DNA from: an uncultured Muribaculaceae bacterium
GTDB taxonomy: Bacteria; Bacteroidota; Bacteroidia; Bacteroidales; Muribaculaceae
DNA length: 64,000 nt
Assembly (NCBI GenBank): GCA_934555895.1
Contig: CAKTFH010000005.1
Coordinates: 28,694 to 92,693 of the forward strand
Reading direction: 5' to 3'
How positions within the stretch are numbered: the stretch's first letter is position 1; every line of letters starts with the position of its first letter. This document shows, piece by piece, positions 19,553-28,720 of the stretch. The notes beneath the pieces are model-generated. The model saw nothing but the letters and a program-made list of their open reading frames with translations. It was not told the origin of the DNA and ran no database searches. The translations under genes were made by a program, and so were the position numbers.

Positions 19553-21685
19553 ATGAAAACCACTCTCACATTCGCCTCAATCATGGCACTGTTAGCAACA
19601 TCGGCATGCTCCACTGCCCCTGAAAAGCTCAACTATCCTCAGGCTCCGTCTGACGCCACCTCCGACAACTATTTCGGGACCGAAGTGGCCGACCCCTACA
19701 GACCGCTTGAAAACGACACCGCCGCCAGCACCCTCGCATGGGTGGAACAGGAGCGTGAACTCACTGAAAACTATCTCTCGAAAATACCGTTCCGCGACAA
19801 GGTGCGCAAACAGCTCACCGAGCTTAACGACTACACCAAACAGGGAACCCCGTGGAAATGGTATGACGGGAAATATTACTTTTCCCGCAACGACGGTCTG
19901 AAAAATCAGGCTGTAATCATGCGCGCCGACACTCCCGACGGCAAGGATGCAGAGGTATTCCTCGACCCCAACACCCTCTCAGATGACGGCACAGTGGCAC
20001 TCACCGGCCTCACCATGAGCCACGACGGCAAATATGTGGCATATACCATATCGCGCAGCGGTTCCGACTGGACTGAGATTTTCGTAATCGACGCCGCCAC
20101 AGCCAAACCGCTCAGCGACCACATAGAATGGGCCAAATTCACCGACGCCGCATGGTATAAGGACGGTTTCTTCTACTCGGCCTACGACCGCCCCGAAGGT
20201 GGAAAGGAGTTCTCAAACGCCAACGAGAACCACCGCATATACTATCACCGCATAGGCACTCCGCAGAGCGCCGACGCAATAGCTTTTGAAGACAAGGAGC
20301 ACCCGCTCCACTTCCACTCGGCCATAGTGCCCGACAGCGAGCGCTGCCTGATTGTGAAGGTAGGCGGCCAAGGCTTCGGCGACGGCGTAATGGTAAAGGA
20401 CCTCACGAAACCCGATGCCAAATGGGTGACCGTGGAACCCTCGCAAAACTATGAAATGCAGTTCGTCGACCTTATCGGCGATGACCTCTATTTCAATACA
20501 TCAGAAGGCGCTCAGCGCAACCGCCTCGTGAAAATGCCGCTGGCCAATCCTGCCAAAGCCAACTGGCAGACAGTGGTTCCAGAGCAGGATGGCGTGCTTG
20601 TGAGCGCTCAGCGTTCAGGCAACGATTTCATACTCACCTATGAGAAGGACGCCTCGGAACATCCCGCTGTATACAGCCTCGACGGCAATCACAAGGCCGA
20701 CATCGAGCTCCCCACCTACGGTAAAGTGGGCATATCGGCCTCCGACAGCAACGATGAAGTGTTCTATTCCTTCACCTCGTTCCTCTACCCGTCGGCCATC
20801 TACAGCTACAACAAGGCCACCGGTGAGAGCACTCCGCTCTTCACTCCGGCCATCAAGGGCTTCAACCCCGATGACTATGTAACCGAGCAGGTATTCTACA
20901 CATCATCCGATGGCACAAAGGTGCCGATGTTCCTCACCTACCGTAAGGGGCTCAAACGCGACGGCTCAAATCCTGTGTATCTTTACGGTTACGGAGGCTT
21001 CAATGTGTCGCTGCCCCCCTCTTTCTCACCCAACCGACTGCTCTGGCTTGAAAACGGCGGCATATACGCCCAGGCCAACCTCCGCGGAGGTGCCGAATAC
21101 GGCGAGGCATGGCATGAGGCCGGCACTAAGCAGAAGAAACTGAACGTGTTCAACGACTTCATCTCGGCAGCCGAATACATGATAAACGAGAACTGGACTT
21201 CGCCCGAACACCTCGTCATAGAAGGCGGCAGCAACGGCGGCCTCCTCGTAGGTGCCGTGACGAACATGCGTCCCGACCTGTTCAAGGTGGCCATTCCCCG
21301 TGTCGGCGTGATGGACATGATGCGCTACCACCTCTTCACTATCGGCTGGAACTGGGCTTCGGACTACGGCACCAGCGCCGACTCTAAAGAGATGGCCAAC
21401 TATCTGCTCGCCTACTCACCACTTCACAACATTAAAAACGACGGCACACCTTATCCCGCCATCATGGTTACCACAGCCGACCATGACGACCGTGTGGTGC
21501 CCGCGCACTCGTTCAAATACGCAGCCACACTGCAGCAGGCCAACACCGGCGACGCGCCTAAAATCATACGCATCGACAGCAAGGCAGGCCACGGCGCAGG
21601 CAAGCCTGTGGCAAAGGTAATCGACGAATACACCGACATATATTCATTCATCTTCGAGAATCTCGGAATCACACCGAAGAATTGA
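19553..21685 (+). CDS. S9 family prolyl oligopeptidase, lipoprotein
   Basis: The ATG at 19553 gives 710 residues starting with a lipoprotein signal (MALLATSAC, Cys near residue 16). The open frame extends 26 codons further upstream, but that part overlaps the small membrane protein gene and has no signal. Residues of about 70-430 form the beta-propeller lid. The C-terminal alpha/beta hydrolase carries the catalytic Ser560 in EGGSNGGLLVG, Asp near 646 in TTADHDDRVVP, and His680 in KAGHGAG. It is predicted to be a membrane-anchored periplasmic peptidase cleaving short peptides after proline. Confidence 0.93.
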   Translation: MKTTLTFASIMALLATSACSTAPEKLNYPQAPSDATSDNYFGTEVADPYRPLENDTAASTLAWVEQERELTENYLSKIPFRDKVRKQLTELNDYTKQGTPWKWYDGKYYFSRNDGLKNQAVIMRADTPDGKDAEVFLDPNTLSDDGTVALTGLTMSHDGKYVAYTISRSGSDWTEIFVIDAATAKPLSDHIEWAKFTDAAWYKDGFFYSAYDRPEGGKEFSNANENHRIYYHRIGTPQSADAIAFEDKEHPLHFHSAIVPDSERCLIVKVGGQGFGDGVMVKDLTKPDAKWVTVEPSQNYEMQFVDLIGDDLYFNTSEGAQRNRLVKMPLANPAKANWQTVVPEQDGVLVSAQRSGNDFILTYEKDASEHPAVYSLDGNHKADIELPTYGKVGISASDSNDEVFYSFTSFLYPSAIYSYNKATGESTPLFTPAIKGFNPDDYVTEQVFYTSSDGTKVPMFLTYRKGLKRDGSNPVYLYGYGGFNVSLPPSFSPNRLLWLENGGIYAQANLRGGAEYGEAWHEAGTKQKKLNVFNDFISAAEYMINENWTSPEHLVIEGGSNGGLLVGAVTNMRPDLFKVAIPRVGVMDMMRYHLFTIGWNWASDYGTSADSKEMANYLLAYSPLHNIKNDGTPYPAIMVTTADHDDRVVPAHSFKYAATLQQANTGDAPKIIRIDSKAGHGAGKPVAKVIDEYTDIYSFIFENLGITPKN

Positions 21686-22629
21686 GAATAAAAGCATTAC
21701 ATATAGCGATACTGCTCACCCCGATGACGCTGCCCCTCCATGGCTGCTTCACCGGGGTTGAGTCTACTCCCAAAATCACCTACAAGGATGTGAAGGAGAA
21801 CAATGCCGACCGCACTTCAGCGGAAGAGGCGCTTGCGGCCACCTTTACCGCGCCGCCCTTCGGCGAATGGGAAAACGGTAAGCGGTTTTATGTCACATCA
21901 GACCGCATCGGCCTCGTGATGTCATCGAAATCGGGCACAACGGTTCCCGCTCTTGCCGAAGGTGATGTGATAAAATACCGCGGCACACGCACCGCACCCG
22001 ACCTCACAGGCCGCGAGGTGACGGAGTTTATGTTCACCCTCTCAGGACAGCGGACAGACACTCTCACCTACCGCACTAACGCCACAATGGCCGAGCTCAA
22101 CGCCCGCCGCAAGGTAGAGGTACCTTTCACCATCGACCTCTCGCTTGTCGACAAGGTTAAGGAAGCACTTGCTGGAAAGACCCTTTATGTGCGCACACCC
22201 CTTTGGTTCAACGACAGCCAGCAGGCTGTGGAAGGGCGAAAGTTTGTCAAAGTTACCGTCAATGATGTATTGCCTGCCAACGAGGTGTATCCGATGCGAG
22301 TGCTGTTCACCGACGATGCCGGAGTGAATGCATCGGTCTACATGTCGGCCGACAACGGCAACCGTTGGTCGCCGCGCGAGTTTGCCACCGTATTCTCGTT
22401 CACCGACCCGCACCTAGAATACCCCAAAATCACCGACGAAATGTGGGATTACATCAAACGCAACAGGGTGAAGGAGGGTATGACCAAACCCGAAGCCCGC
22501 CTGGCCTTAGGCGACCCGGCCAACATCGACCGCGGTCACGACCACAGTACTGCCTATGAACGCTGGAACTACACCAACGGCATATATCTGATTTTCGAGG
22601 ACGGCCTACTCACACGTTTCAGTAAATAA
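21682..22629 (+). CDS. Putative lipoprotein of unknown function
   Basis: The frame opens with a TTG at 21682 that overlaps the stop of the peptidase by 4 bp. This start gives a full lipoprotein signal (hydrophobic IAILLTPMTLPLHG followed by Cys). The internal ATG at 21724 would leave too short a hydrophobic core, so TTG is preferred. The product is 315 residues. The mature part is mostly beta. The C-terminus (KRNRVKEGMTKPEARLALGD, then YERWNYTNGIYLIFEDGLL) resembles SmpA/BamE-like small outer-membrane domains, but that is only a resemblance. Coupling to the peptidase suggests a shared envelope role. Confidence 0.65.
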   Translation: MRIKALHIAILLTPMTLPLHGCFTGVESTPKITYKDVKENNADRTSAEEALAATFTAPPFGEWENGKRFYVTSDRIGLVMSSKSGTTVPALAEGDVIKYRGTRTAPDLTGREVTEFMFTLSGQRTDTLTYRTNATMAELNARRKVEVPFTIDLSLVDKVKEALAGKTLYVRTPLWFNDSQQAVEGRKFVKVTVNDVLPANEVYPMRVLFTDDAGVNASVYMSADNGNRWSPREFATVFSFTDPHLEYPKITDEMWDYIKRNRVKEGMTKPEARLALGDPANIDRGHDHSTAYERWNYTNGIYLIFEDGLLTRFSK

Positions 22630-22662
22630 TCGGAAACCACAGATACTCAAAAAACAGAGAAC

Positions 22663-23433
22663 ATGCGACTTAAATTTCTCGGAACAGGCACATCGACCGG
22701 AGTTCCACAGCTGCGGTGCAACTGCGATGTATGCAGCTCTACCGACCCACGTGACCGGCGTATGCGCTGCTCGGCACTTGTGGAAACCGAAGGCCGAAAC
22801 CTACTTATAGACTGCGGACCCGATTTCCGTGAGCAGATGTTACGTTTTCACCGCCACGGCGACCTCGACGCACTGCTGGTTACACATCACCATTACGACC
22901 ACGTAGGTGGCACAGATGACCTCCGCCCTTATTGCCGCGGCAAAGAGGCTTTTCCGATATTCTGCAACGCCGATGTGGAGAGCGACCTTCATCGCCGCAT
23001 GCCATATTGCTTCGCCGAGCACCCATATCCGGGAGTACCGAAGCTCGAGGTGAATGTGGTGAAGCCGTTTGAGCCCTTCAATACTTGCGGCATAGAGGTC
23101 ATGCCGGTATTGGTGCACCACTATCTTCTGGGCATACTCGGTTTCCACATCGGAAATCTCGCATACATCACCGACGCGAAAACAATACCCGAGGAAACAC
23201 TCGAGGAAATATCTGGTGTGGACACCCTGGTGATAAATGCCCTCAGGCATGAAGAACATATGTCGCACATGAATCTGGAGCAGGCCCTTGCGGTGATAGA
23301 CCGTGTGAAGCCACGTGTGGCGTACCTCACACATCTGAGTCACGACATGGGACTGACGGCCGACACCGAAACAAGACTGCCTCAAGGAGTGTTTCTCGCC
23401 ACCGACGGGGCCACTGTGGAGATACCCGACTGA
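22663..23433 (+). CDS. MBL-fold metal-dependent hydrolase (PhnP-like)
   Basis: This 256-residue protein starts MRLKFLGTGTSTGVPQL and has a CNCDVC cluster near residues 19-26, a feature of PhnP-like phosphodiesterases that bind an extra zinc. The metallo-beta-lactamase motif VTHHHYDHVGGTDD lies near residue 75. Further ligands are in ITDAKT and LTHLSHDMG. Likely substrates are cyclic or linear phosphodiesters. There are no phosphonate genes nearby, so the role is probably general nucleotide or RNA-end metabolism. Family assignment is firm and the substrate is unknown. Confidence 0.85.
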   Translation: MRLKFLGTGTSTGVPQLRCNCDVCSSTDPRDRRMRCSALVETEGRNLLIDCGPDFREQMLRFHRHGDLDALLVTHHHYDHVGGTDDLRPYCRGKEAFPIFCNADVESDLHRRMPYCFAEHPYPGVPKLEVNVVKPFEPFNTCGIEVMPVLVHHYLLGILGFHIGNLAYITDAKTIPEETLEEISGVDTLVINALRHEEHMSHMNLEQALAVIDRVKPRVAYLTHLSHDMGLTADTETRLPQGVFLATDGATVEIPD

Positions 23434-23493
23434 CAGTTCACGGCATGCGCCGTTTCAAACCGTTCCATAGCCCCGAGAGCATGAAAAAACATG

Positions 23494-23520
23494 AGGCGCA
23501 GTTGTGCGCTTTTGATTTTT
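23494..23520 (+). terminator. Possible terminator after the MBL hydrolase
   Basis: A short GC hairpin (GCGCA at 23496-23500 with TGCGC at 23505-23509) is followed by a T-rich tract to 23526. The stem is short but the layout is that of an intrinsic terminator. Confidence 0.4.
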
Positions 23521-23534
23521 ATTTATTACTTTTG
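23502..23534 (+). promoter_or_regulatory. Putative promoter of the methylmalonyl-CoA cluster
   Basis: TACTTTTG (23527-23534) fits TAnnTTTG. A TTG lies 22 bp upstream (23502-23504). Transcription would start near 23541 and leave a leader of about 105 nt before mce. It overlaps the preceding terminator-like hairpin. Confidence 0.5.
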
Positions 23535-23647
23535 TTGCGTAAAAACCGGAGCACGGGTTTGCGATAAAAACATTAAGCGAACCATCTGCCGCATTTACAC
23601 ACCAATGATTAGGAAACCTTAAACAAATTTCTAAAAACTTTATAGTT

Positions 23648-24070
23648 ATGGATATTTCCCATATCGAGCACATCGGCATCGCAGTGCCCTCTCTGGAGGA
23701 AGCGATTCCCTTCTACGAGAATATTCTCGGCCTTAAATGTTTTGCCATCGAAGAAGTAGCAGACCAAAAAGTAAAGACAGCCTTCTTCAAAGTGGGCCAG
23801 ACCAAGATAGAACTGCTTGAAGGCACATCGCCCGAAAGCGCCATCAGCAAATTCATCGCAAACAACGGCGGTCGCGGCGGCATCCAGCATGTGGCATTCG
23901 CCGTAGAAGACGGAGTGGCAAACGCCCTGGCAGAAGCCGAGGAGAAAGGCTGCCGCCTCATCGACAAAGCACCCCGCAAGGGAGCTGAAGGCCTCAACAT
24001 AGCTTTCCTCCATCCGAAATCGACAGTGGGCACCCTCGTGGAGCTCTGCGAAGACCCCAACAAGAAATAA
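23648..24070 (+). CDS. mce: Methylmalonyl-CoA epimerase
   Basis: This 140-residue glyoxalase/VOC-fold protein has HIEHIGIAVPSLEEAIPFYE at the N-terminus and HVAFAVEDGVANAL near residue 84, with metal ligands His, Gln/His and Glu (TLVELCED near the end). It interconverts the R and S epimers of methylmalonyl-CoA in the succinate-propionate route. It is the first gene of the decarboxylase cluster, 113 bp before the carboxyltransferase gene. Confidence 0.95.
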   Translation: MDISHIEHIGIAVPSLEEAIPFYENILGLKCFAIEEVADQKVKTAFFKVGQTKIELLEGTSPESAISKFIANNGGRGGIQHVAFAVEDGVANALAEAEEKGCRLIDKAPRKGAEGLNIAFLHPKSTVGTLVELCEDPNKK

Positions 24071-24080
24071 AACCGAAAAC

Positions 24081-24132
24081 AGGAGACCGCATCATGCACC
24101 CGCCACTCTGAGGCGCCACGATGCAGTCTCCC
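24081..24132 (+). other. Intercistronic hairpin between mce and mmdA
   Basis: A long imperfect hairpin forms from AGGAGACCGCATCATG (24081-24096) and CACGATGCAGTCTCCC (24117-24132), using a few G-U pairs, with a second small stem in the loop. It is not followed by a T run. It may be a partial terminator, or may protect or separate the mce and decarboxylase transcripts. Confidence 0.45.
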
Positions 24133-24183
24133 GTTTGCATAATATAACAGCAATCAACAACCATCACAATATCGTAAAAAGAT

Positions 24184-25737
24184 ATGAGCAACCAACTTGA
24201 AAAGATTCAGGAGCTGATAGAGATGCGCGAGAAAGCACGCATAGGCGGTGGCGAGAAAGCCATCGAAAAACAGCATGAGCGTGGCAAATACACCGCCCGC
24301 GAGCGCATAGCCCAGCTTCTTGACGAAGGTTCCTTCGAGGAGCTCGATATGTTTGTAACACATCGTTGCCACAACTTCGGTCAGGAGAAGAAATCGTTCC
24401 TCGGCGACGGCGTTGTAACTGGCTACGGCACCATCGACGGCCGCCCCGTGTATGTGTTCGCACAGGACTTCACCGTGTTCGGAGGTTCGCTCTCCGAGAC
24501 CATGGCCCTCAAGATCTGCAAAATCATGGACATGGCCATGAAGATGGGTGCACCTGTGATCGGCCTCAACGACTCGGGAGGCGCCCGCATTCAGGAAGGC
24601 ATCAACGCCCTGGCAGGTTACGCCGAGATTTTCCAGCGCAACATCCTCGCCTCGGGTGTGATTCCCCAGATCTCGGCTATCCTCGGCCCCTGCGCCGGCG
24701 GTGCCGTATACTCCCCTGCCCTCACCGACTTCACCATCATGGCCAAGGGCATCAGCTACATGTTCCTCACAGGTCCTAAGGTCGTAAAGACCGTTACCGG
24801 CGAGGATGTAAGCCAGGAAGATCTCGGCGGTGCCACAGTGCACTCACAGAAGAGCGGCGTATGCCACTTCGCAGCCGAGGACGGCGAGGACGCCATCAAG
24901 ATCGTGCGCAAACTCATGAGCTACATTCCGCAGAACAATCTTGAGGATGCTCCCACAGTTGAATGCACCGACCCCATCGACCGTATGGAGGATTCTCTCA
25001 ACGAAATCGTACCCGACAGCCCCAACCGCCCCTACGACATGTACAATGTCATCGGCGCCATCGTGGACAACGGCGAGTTTCTTGAGATACAGCGCGACTA
25101 CGCCAAGAACATCATCATCGGATTCGCCCGTTTCAACGGCCAGAGCGTAGGTATCGTGGCCAACCAGCCCAAATTCCTTGCCGGCGTGCTCGACAGCAAC
25201 GCATCGCGCAAGGCTGCCCGCTTCGTGCGCTTCTGCGACGCATTCAACATTCCTATTGTATCGCTTGTGGATGTGCCCGGATTCCTCCCCGGCACTGGTC
25301 AGGAATACAACGGCGTGATCCTCCACGGAGCCAAGCTGCTCTACGCCTACGGCGAGGCCACAGTGCCCAAGGTTACAGTCACACTACGCAAGAGCTACGG
25401 CGGCAGCCACATCGTGATGAGCTGCAAGCAGCTCCGCGGCGACATGAACTACGCATGGCCTACAGCCGAGATAGCCGTAATGGGCGGCGCTGGCGCTGTA
25501 GAAGTGCTCTATGCCAAGGAAGCCAAGGCAAGCGACGACCCCAAGAAAGTGCTCGCCGAGAAAGAGGACGAATACAACAAGCTCTTCTGCAACCCATACA
25601 ACGCAGCAAAGTACGGCTACATCGACGATGTGATCGAGCCCCGCAATACCCGCTTCCGCATCATCAGAGCTCTGCAGCAGCTCGCCACAAAGCGCGTCAC
25701 CAACCCCGCCAAAAAGCATGGCAACATTCCCCTCTGA
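24184..25737 (+). CDS. mmdA: Methylmalonyl-CoA decarboxylase alpha subunit (carboxyltransferase)
   Basis: This 517-residue protein has two crotonase-like carboxyltransferase halves. The N-terminal half has [13 protein letters not shown] near residue 136 and [13 protein letters not shown] near residue 172. The C-terminal half has [16 protein letters not shown] near residue 360 and [13 protein letters not shown] near residue 433. It moves CO2 from methylmalonyl-CoA to the biotin carrier. A propionyl-CoA carboxylase beta subunit looks alike, but the following gamma, carrier and Na+-pump beta subunits support the decarboxylase. Confidence 0.93.
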   Translation: MSNQLEKIQELIEMREKARIGGGEKAIEKQHERGKYTARERIAQLLDEGSFEELDMFVTHRCHNFGQEKKSFLGDGVVTGYGTIDGRPVYVFAQDFTVFGGSLSETMALKICKIMDMAMKMGAPVIGLNDSGGARIQEGINALAGYAEIFQRNILASGVIPQISAILGPCAGGAVYSPALTDFTIMAKGISYMFLTGPKVVKTVTGEDVSQEDLGGATVHSQKSGVCHFAAEDGEDAIKIVRKLMSYIPQNNLEDAPTVECTDPIDRMEDSLNEIVPDSPNRPYDMYNVIGAIVDNGEFLEIQRDYAKNIIIGFARFNGQSVGIVANQPKFLAGVLDSNASRKAARFVRFCDAFNIPIVSLVDVPGFLPGTGQEYNGVILHGAKLLYAYGEATVPKVTVTLRKSYGGSHIVMSCKQLRGDMNYAWPTAEIAVMGGAGAVEVLYAKEAKASDDPKKVLAEKEDEYNKLFCNPYNAAKYGYIDDVIEPRNTRFRIIRALQQLATKRVTNPAKKHGNIPL

Positions 25738-25766
25738 TTTTCACGCACTAACGAAAAAAGAAAGGA

Positions 25767-26693
25767 ATGAAACTCATGAAAAAAAGAACGTGTATTCTCG
25801 CCGCCGTCGCCGCGCTGTGCTTCGTATCGGGCTTTGCCCAGGCACGCAAAGGCCTGCGCATCAATGAGGTGATGGTGGTGAACGAGACCAATTTAGTGGA
25901 TGACTACGGCAATCACGGAGCATGGATAGAGCTTTTCAACAGCAACTTCGCTCCGCTCCAGATTTCCAATGTCTTCCTTACCACCGACTCCACCAAGCCC
26001 AAGATGTATCCAGTCCCTCTGGGAGATGAGAAGACTAAAATCGGCAAACGCCAGCATGTGCTCTTCTGGGCCGACGGCATGCCCTCGCGCGGCACATTCC
26101 ACACCAGCCTGATACTCGACGCCACACAGCCCAACTGGATTGGTGTGTATGATGCAGACGGCATCACGCTCATCGACTCGGTGACTGTGCCCGTAATCGC
26201 GGCTAACTCCAGCTATGCCCGCCGTGAAGACGGCAAAGGCACCGGCGCGGAGGCCTGGATGGTTCGCGACGGTTCGGAAGGGAGCCACATCACTCCCTCG
26301 AGCGCCAATGTGATAAAAGACACCAACCACAAGGTAGACATGTTCCATGAAATCGACAAAAACGGTTTCGGCATGACCCTAACAGCCATGGGCGTGGTAT
26401 TTTCAGCACTGCTGCTGCTCTGCATCTGCTTCTACATCATCAACCGCATAGGCGCTTCACGCCTTCAGCGTAACAAGATGGAAGCTCACGGCATCAGCCC
26501 CGTCAACACATCGGCCAAGGAGCGTCCCGACGGCGACACCGGCGAGGTGATAGCGGCCATCTGCATGGCCCTCAACGAGCACCTCAACGCCCACGACCTC
26601 GAGAGCACCATCCTCACCATCAACCGCGGACGCAAGACCTATTCACCCTGGAACTCCCACATCTACACTCTTCGTCAGAATCCCAGGAGGTAA
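25767..26693 (+). CDS. OadG-like gamma subunit fused to a lamin-tail domain
   Basis: This 308-residue protein has a signal peptide (residues 1-26) and then a lamin-tail (LTD)-type beta domain at about 28-165 (RINEVMVVNETNLVDDYG, then GAWIELFN). One membrane helix follows (GVVFSALLLLCICFYII, near 212-228), and then a cytoplasmic tail with an OadG-like region (EVIAAICMALNEHL). The OadG-type gamma subunit normally is about 80-100 residues and anchors the soluble alpha subunit to the membrane beta subunit. Here a large extracytoplasmic domain is added. Gene order (alpha, gamma, carrier, beta) supports the role. Confidence 0.75.
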   Translation: MKLMKKRTCILAAVAALCFVSGFAQARKGLRINEVMVVNETNLVDDYGNHGAWIELFNSNFAPLQISNVFLTTDSTKPKMYPVPLGDEKTKIGKRQHVLFWADGMPSRGTFHTSLILDATQPNWIGVYDADGITLIDSVTVPVIAANSSYARREDGKGTGAEAWMVRDGSEGSHITPSSANVIKDTNHKVDMFHEIDKNGFGMTLTAMGVVFSALLLLCICFYIINRIGASRLQRNKMEAHGISPVNTSAKERPDGDTGEVIAAICMALNEHLNAHDLESTILTINRGRKTYSPWNSHIYTLRQNPRR

Positions 26694-26744
26694 GTCTCAC
26701 GCCAATCAAACTCACCCATACCAAACAATAGAAAAAGTACACCC

Positions 26745-27185
26745 ATGAAAGAGTACAAATATAAAATCAACGGAACCGTCTACAAAGTAGCCATCGGTGA
26801 TATCGACCACGGCGTGGCCGAAGTGGAGGTGAACGGCACTCCCTACAAAGTGGAACTCGAGCAGAAAGCCGCACCCACAGTGAAAGTGACAACCCCTCGC
26901 CCTGCTGCCGCTCCGCGCACAGCCGCCGGAGAGAAAGTGATAGCCAAACCCGCTGTGAAACCCGCAGCAGGCGGCACACCCGTCAAGGCACCTCTGCCCG
27001 GCGTGGTGCTCGACATCAATGTGACAGTTGGCCAGGAGGTAAAGGCCGCCGACACAGTTGTGACCCTCGAGGCCATGAAGATGGAGAACGCCATCAAAGC
27101 CGGTGTAGACGGCAAAGTGGCTTCGATTTCTGTGAACAAGGGCGATTCAGTGCTCGAAGGAACTGTTCTCATCACCATCGCATAA
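26745..27185 (+). CDS. Biotin carboxyl carrier subunit of methylmalonyl-CoA decarboxylase
   Basis: This 146-residue protein has an N-terminal beta region (residues 1-45), a Pro/Ala-rich hinge (about 46-80) and a C-terminal biotinyl domain. The biotinylation motif is EAMKMEN, with the lysine near residue 112. It shuttles carboxyl groups from the alpha subunit to the Na+-pumping beta subunit. It depends on biotin, which the cluster at 15.2-18.4 kb helps make. Confidence 0.95.
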   Translation: MKEYKYKINGTVYKVAIGDIDHGVAEVEVNGTPYKVELEQKAAPTVKVTTPRPAAAPRTAAGEKVIAKPAVKPAAGGTPVKAPLPGVVLDINVTVGQEVKAADTVVTLEAMKMENAIKAGVDGKVASISVNKGDSVLEGTVLITIA

Positions 27186-27197
27186 AGCACTGCCGCT

Positions 27198-28355
27198 ATG
27201 GATTTCGGACAATTTCTTTTGCAGAACCTCACCGAGTTCTGGCACCTGACAGGCTTCTACAACGCCACCTGGCAGCATTTCGTGATGCTGGGTGTGGGCC
27301 TGTTCTTCATATGGCTTGCCATCAAGAAAGATTTCGAGCCGATGCTTCTCGTGCCCATAGGCTTCGGTATGCTTATCGGCAACGTACCTTTCAACACCGA
27401 GGCCGGCCTTGAGATCGGCATCTATGAGGAGGGTTCCGTGCTCAATATCCTCTACAATGGTGTGAGCGCCGGATGGTATCCTCCGCTGATTTTCCTCGGC
27501 ATCGGCGCCATGACCGACTTCACCGCGCTGATAGCCAATCCTAAACTGATGCTTATCGGAGCCGCCGCCCAGTTCGGCATCTTCGGTGCCTACATGGTGG
27601 CGCTAGCCCTCGGCTTCATGCCCGACCAGGCAGGTGCCATAGCCATCATCGGTGGCGCCGACGGCCCCACAGCCATCTTCCTTTCGTCGAAACTCGCACC
27701 AAACCTCATGGGCGCCATCGCCGTATCGGCCTACTCCTACATGGCTCTCGTGCCCGTGATTCAGCCGCCGCTGATGCGCCTGCTCACCACCAAACACGAG
27801 CGCGTGATAAAGATGAAACCCGCCCGTGCCGTGGCACAGAGCGAGAAAATCATCTTCCCCATCGTGGGCATGCTTCTCACCTGCTTCGTGGTGCCTTCGG
27901 GTCTTCCCCTGCTCGGCATGCTCTTCTTCGGCAACCTGCTGCGTGAGTGCGGCGTGACCAACCGTCTGGCCAAGACAGCGTCAAATGCCCTCACCGACAT
28001 CGTCACCATCCTTCTGGGTATGACGGTGGGTGCATCCACTCAGGCAAGCTCGTTCCTCACCAAGGAGACCATCTTCATCTTCGCCCTCGGTTTCATGGCG
28101 TTCATCATCGCCAGCGCATCAGGTGTGATATTCGTGAAGCTCTTCAACCTGGTTCTCCCCAAGAGCAAGAAAATCAACCCGCTCATCGGCAACGCCGGAG
28201 TATCGGCAGTGCCCATGTCGGCCCGTATCTCCAACAACCTCGGTTTGGAGTACGACCCCTCCAACTATCTGCTCATGCATGCCATGGGCCCGAACGTAGC
28301 CGGTGTAATCGGCTCGGCCGTGGCAGCCGGTGCCCTCCTGGGCTTCCTCGCCTGA
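27198..28355 (+). CDS. Na+-translocating decarboxylase beta subunit
   Basis: This 385-residue polytopic membrane protein of the OadB/MmdB/GcdB family has the conserved GAMTDFTALIANP near residue 101 and IIGGADGPTAIFLSSKLAP near residue 150, which contain the Na+-binding aspartates, plus NNLGLEYDPSNYLLMHAMGPN near the C-terminus. It decarboxylates carboxybiotin and exports Na+. The gene starts 12 bp after the carrier stop and is followed by a strong terminator. Confidence 0.95.
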   Translation: MDFGQFLLQNLTEFWHLTGFYNATWQHFVMLGVGLFFIWLAIKKDFEPMLLVPIGFGMLIGNVPFNTEAGLEIGIYEEGSVLNILYNGVSAGWYPPLIFLGIGAMTDFTALIANPKLMLIGAAAQFGIFGAYMVALALGFMPDQAGAIAIIGGADGPTAIFLSSKLAPNLMGAIAVSAYSYMALVPVIQPPLMRLLTTKHERVIKMKPARAVAQSEKIIFPIVGMLLTCFVVPSGLPLLGMLFFGNLLRECGVTNRLAKTASNALTDIVTILLGMTVGASTQASSFLTKETIFIFALGFMAFIIASASGVIFVKLFNLVLPKSKKINPLIGNAGVSAVPMSARISNNLGLEYDPSNYLLMHAMGPNVAGVIGSAVAAGALLGFLA

Positions 28356-28377
28356 TAGACCTATCCCATCATAAAAA

Positions 28378-28415
28378 CGGTGCGCTCCCCTTCCCGGCAG
28401 CGCACCGATTTTTTA
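28378..28415 (+). terminator. Intrinsic terminator of the decarboxylase cluster
   Basis: A perfect 9-bp stem CGGTGCGCT (28378-28386) / AGCGCACCG (28399-28407) is followed by a T run to 28415. Confidence 0.9.
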
Positions 28416-28616
28416 TTCCTTTCTAACTTGTATTATTCAAGCCTTATCTTCGTTTATGCATACGGTAGGATACATCCATATGTTATTCACGGTATCAAGA
28501 ATATCGAGTAATTAATTGCCCGAAAAACTGGTTTCTGATTGTGCAATTTTTTGCGATTCACGAATTAGAAACTGCATTGGGCGGAAACAGTATCTAAAGA
28601 TTCAGAACGTATCAAT
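28416..28616. other. Intergenic region between convergent genes, with an unexplained hairpin
   Basis: The gene-free gap runs from 28356 to 28720. Apart from the two terminators it holds an AT-rich stretch with no recognisable ORF or tRNA. An imperfect hairpin has arms GTTTCTGATTGTG (28531-28543) and CACGAATTAGAAAC (28559-28572) with one bulge and one G-U pair. It carries a T6 in the loop. I see no function. Confidence 0.4.
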
Positions 28617-28658
28617 ATAAAAGAAGAGCGGAGAAGCCGGGAGGGCTAATCCGCTCTT
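28617..28658 (-). terminator. Terminator of thrS-infC-rpmI-rplT
   Basis: A 9-bp stem AAGAGCGGA (28624-28632) / TCCGCTCTT (28650-28658) lies 62 bp past the rplT stop. Read on the minus strand it is followed by a T-rich tract (CTTTTATA). It also has Ts on the plus side, so it may work in both directions. Confidence 0.75.
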
Positions 28659-28720
28659 TTTATGGTTGCAAGACCCGGTGCACGAGGTGCACACGTTAAA
28701 AAGGAGTCTTCGGGAATGTC

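Noticed and set aside
28679..28695. Tandem GTGCAC motifs after rplT
   Set aside because: Only two short copies, no larger repeat; probably chance.
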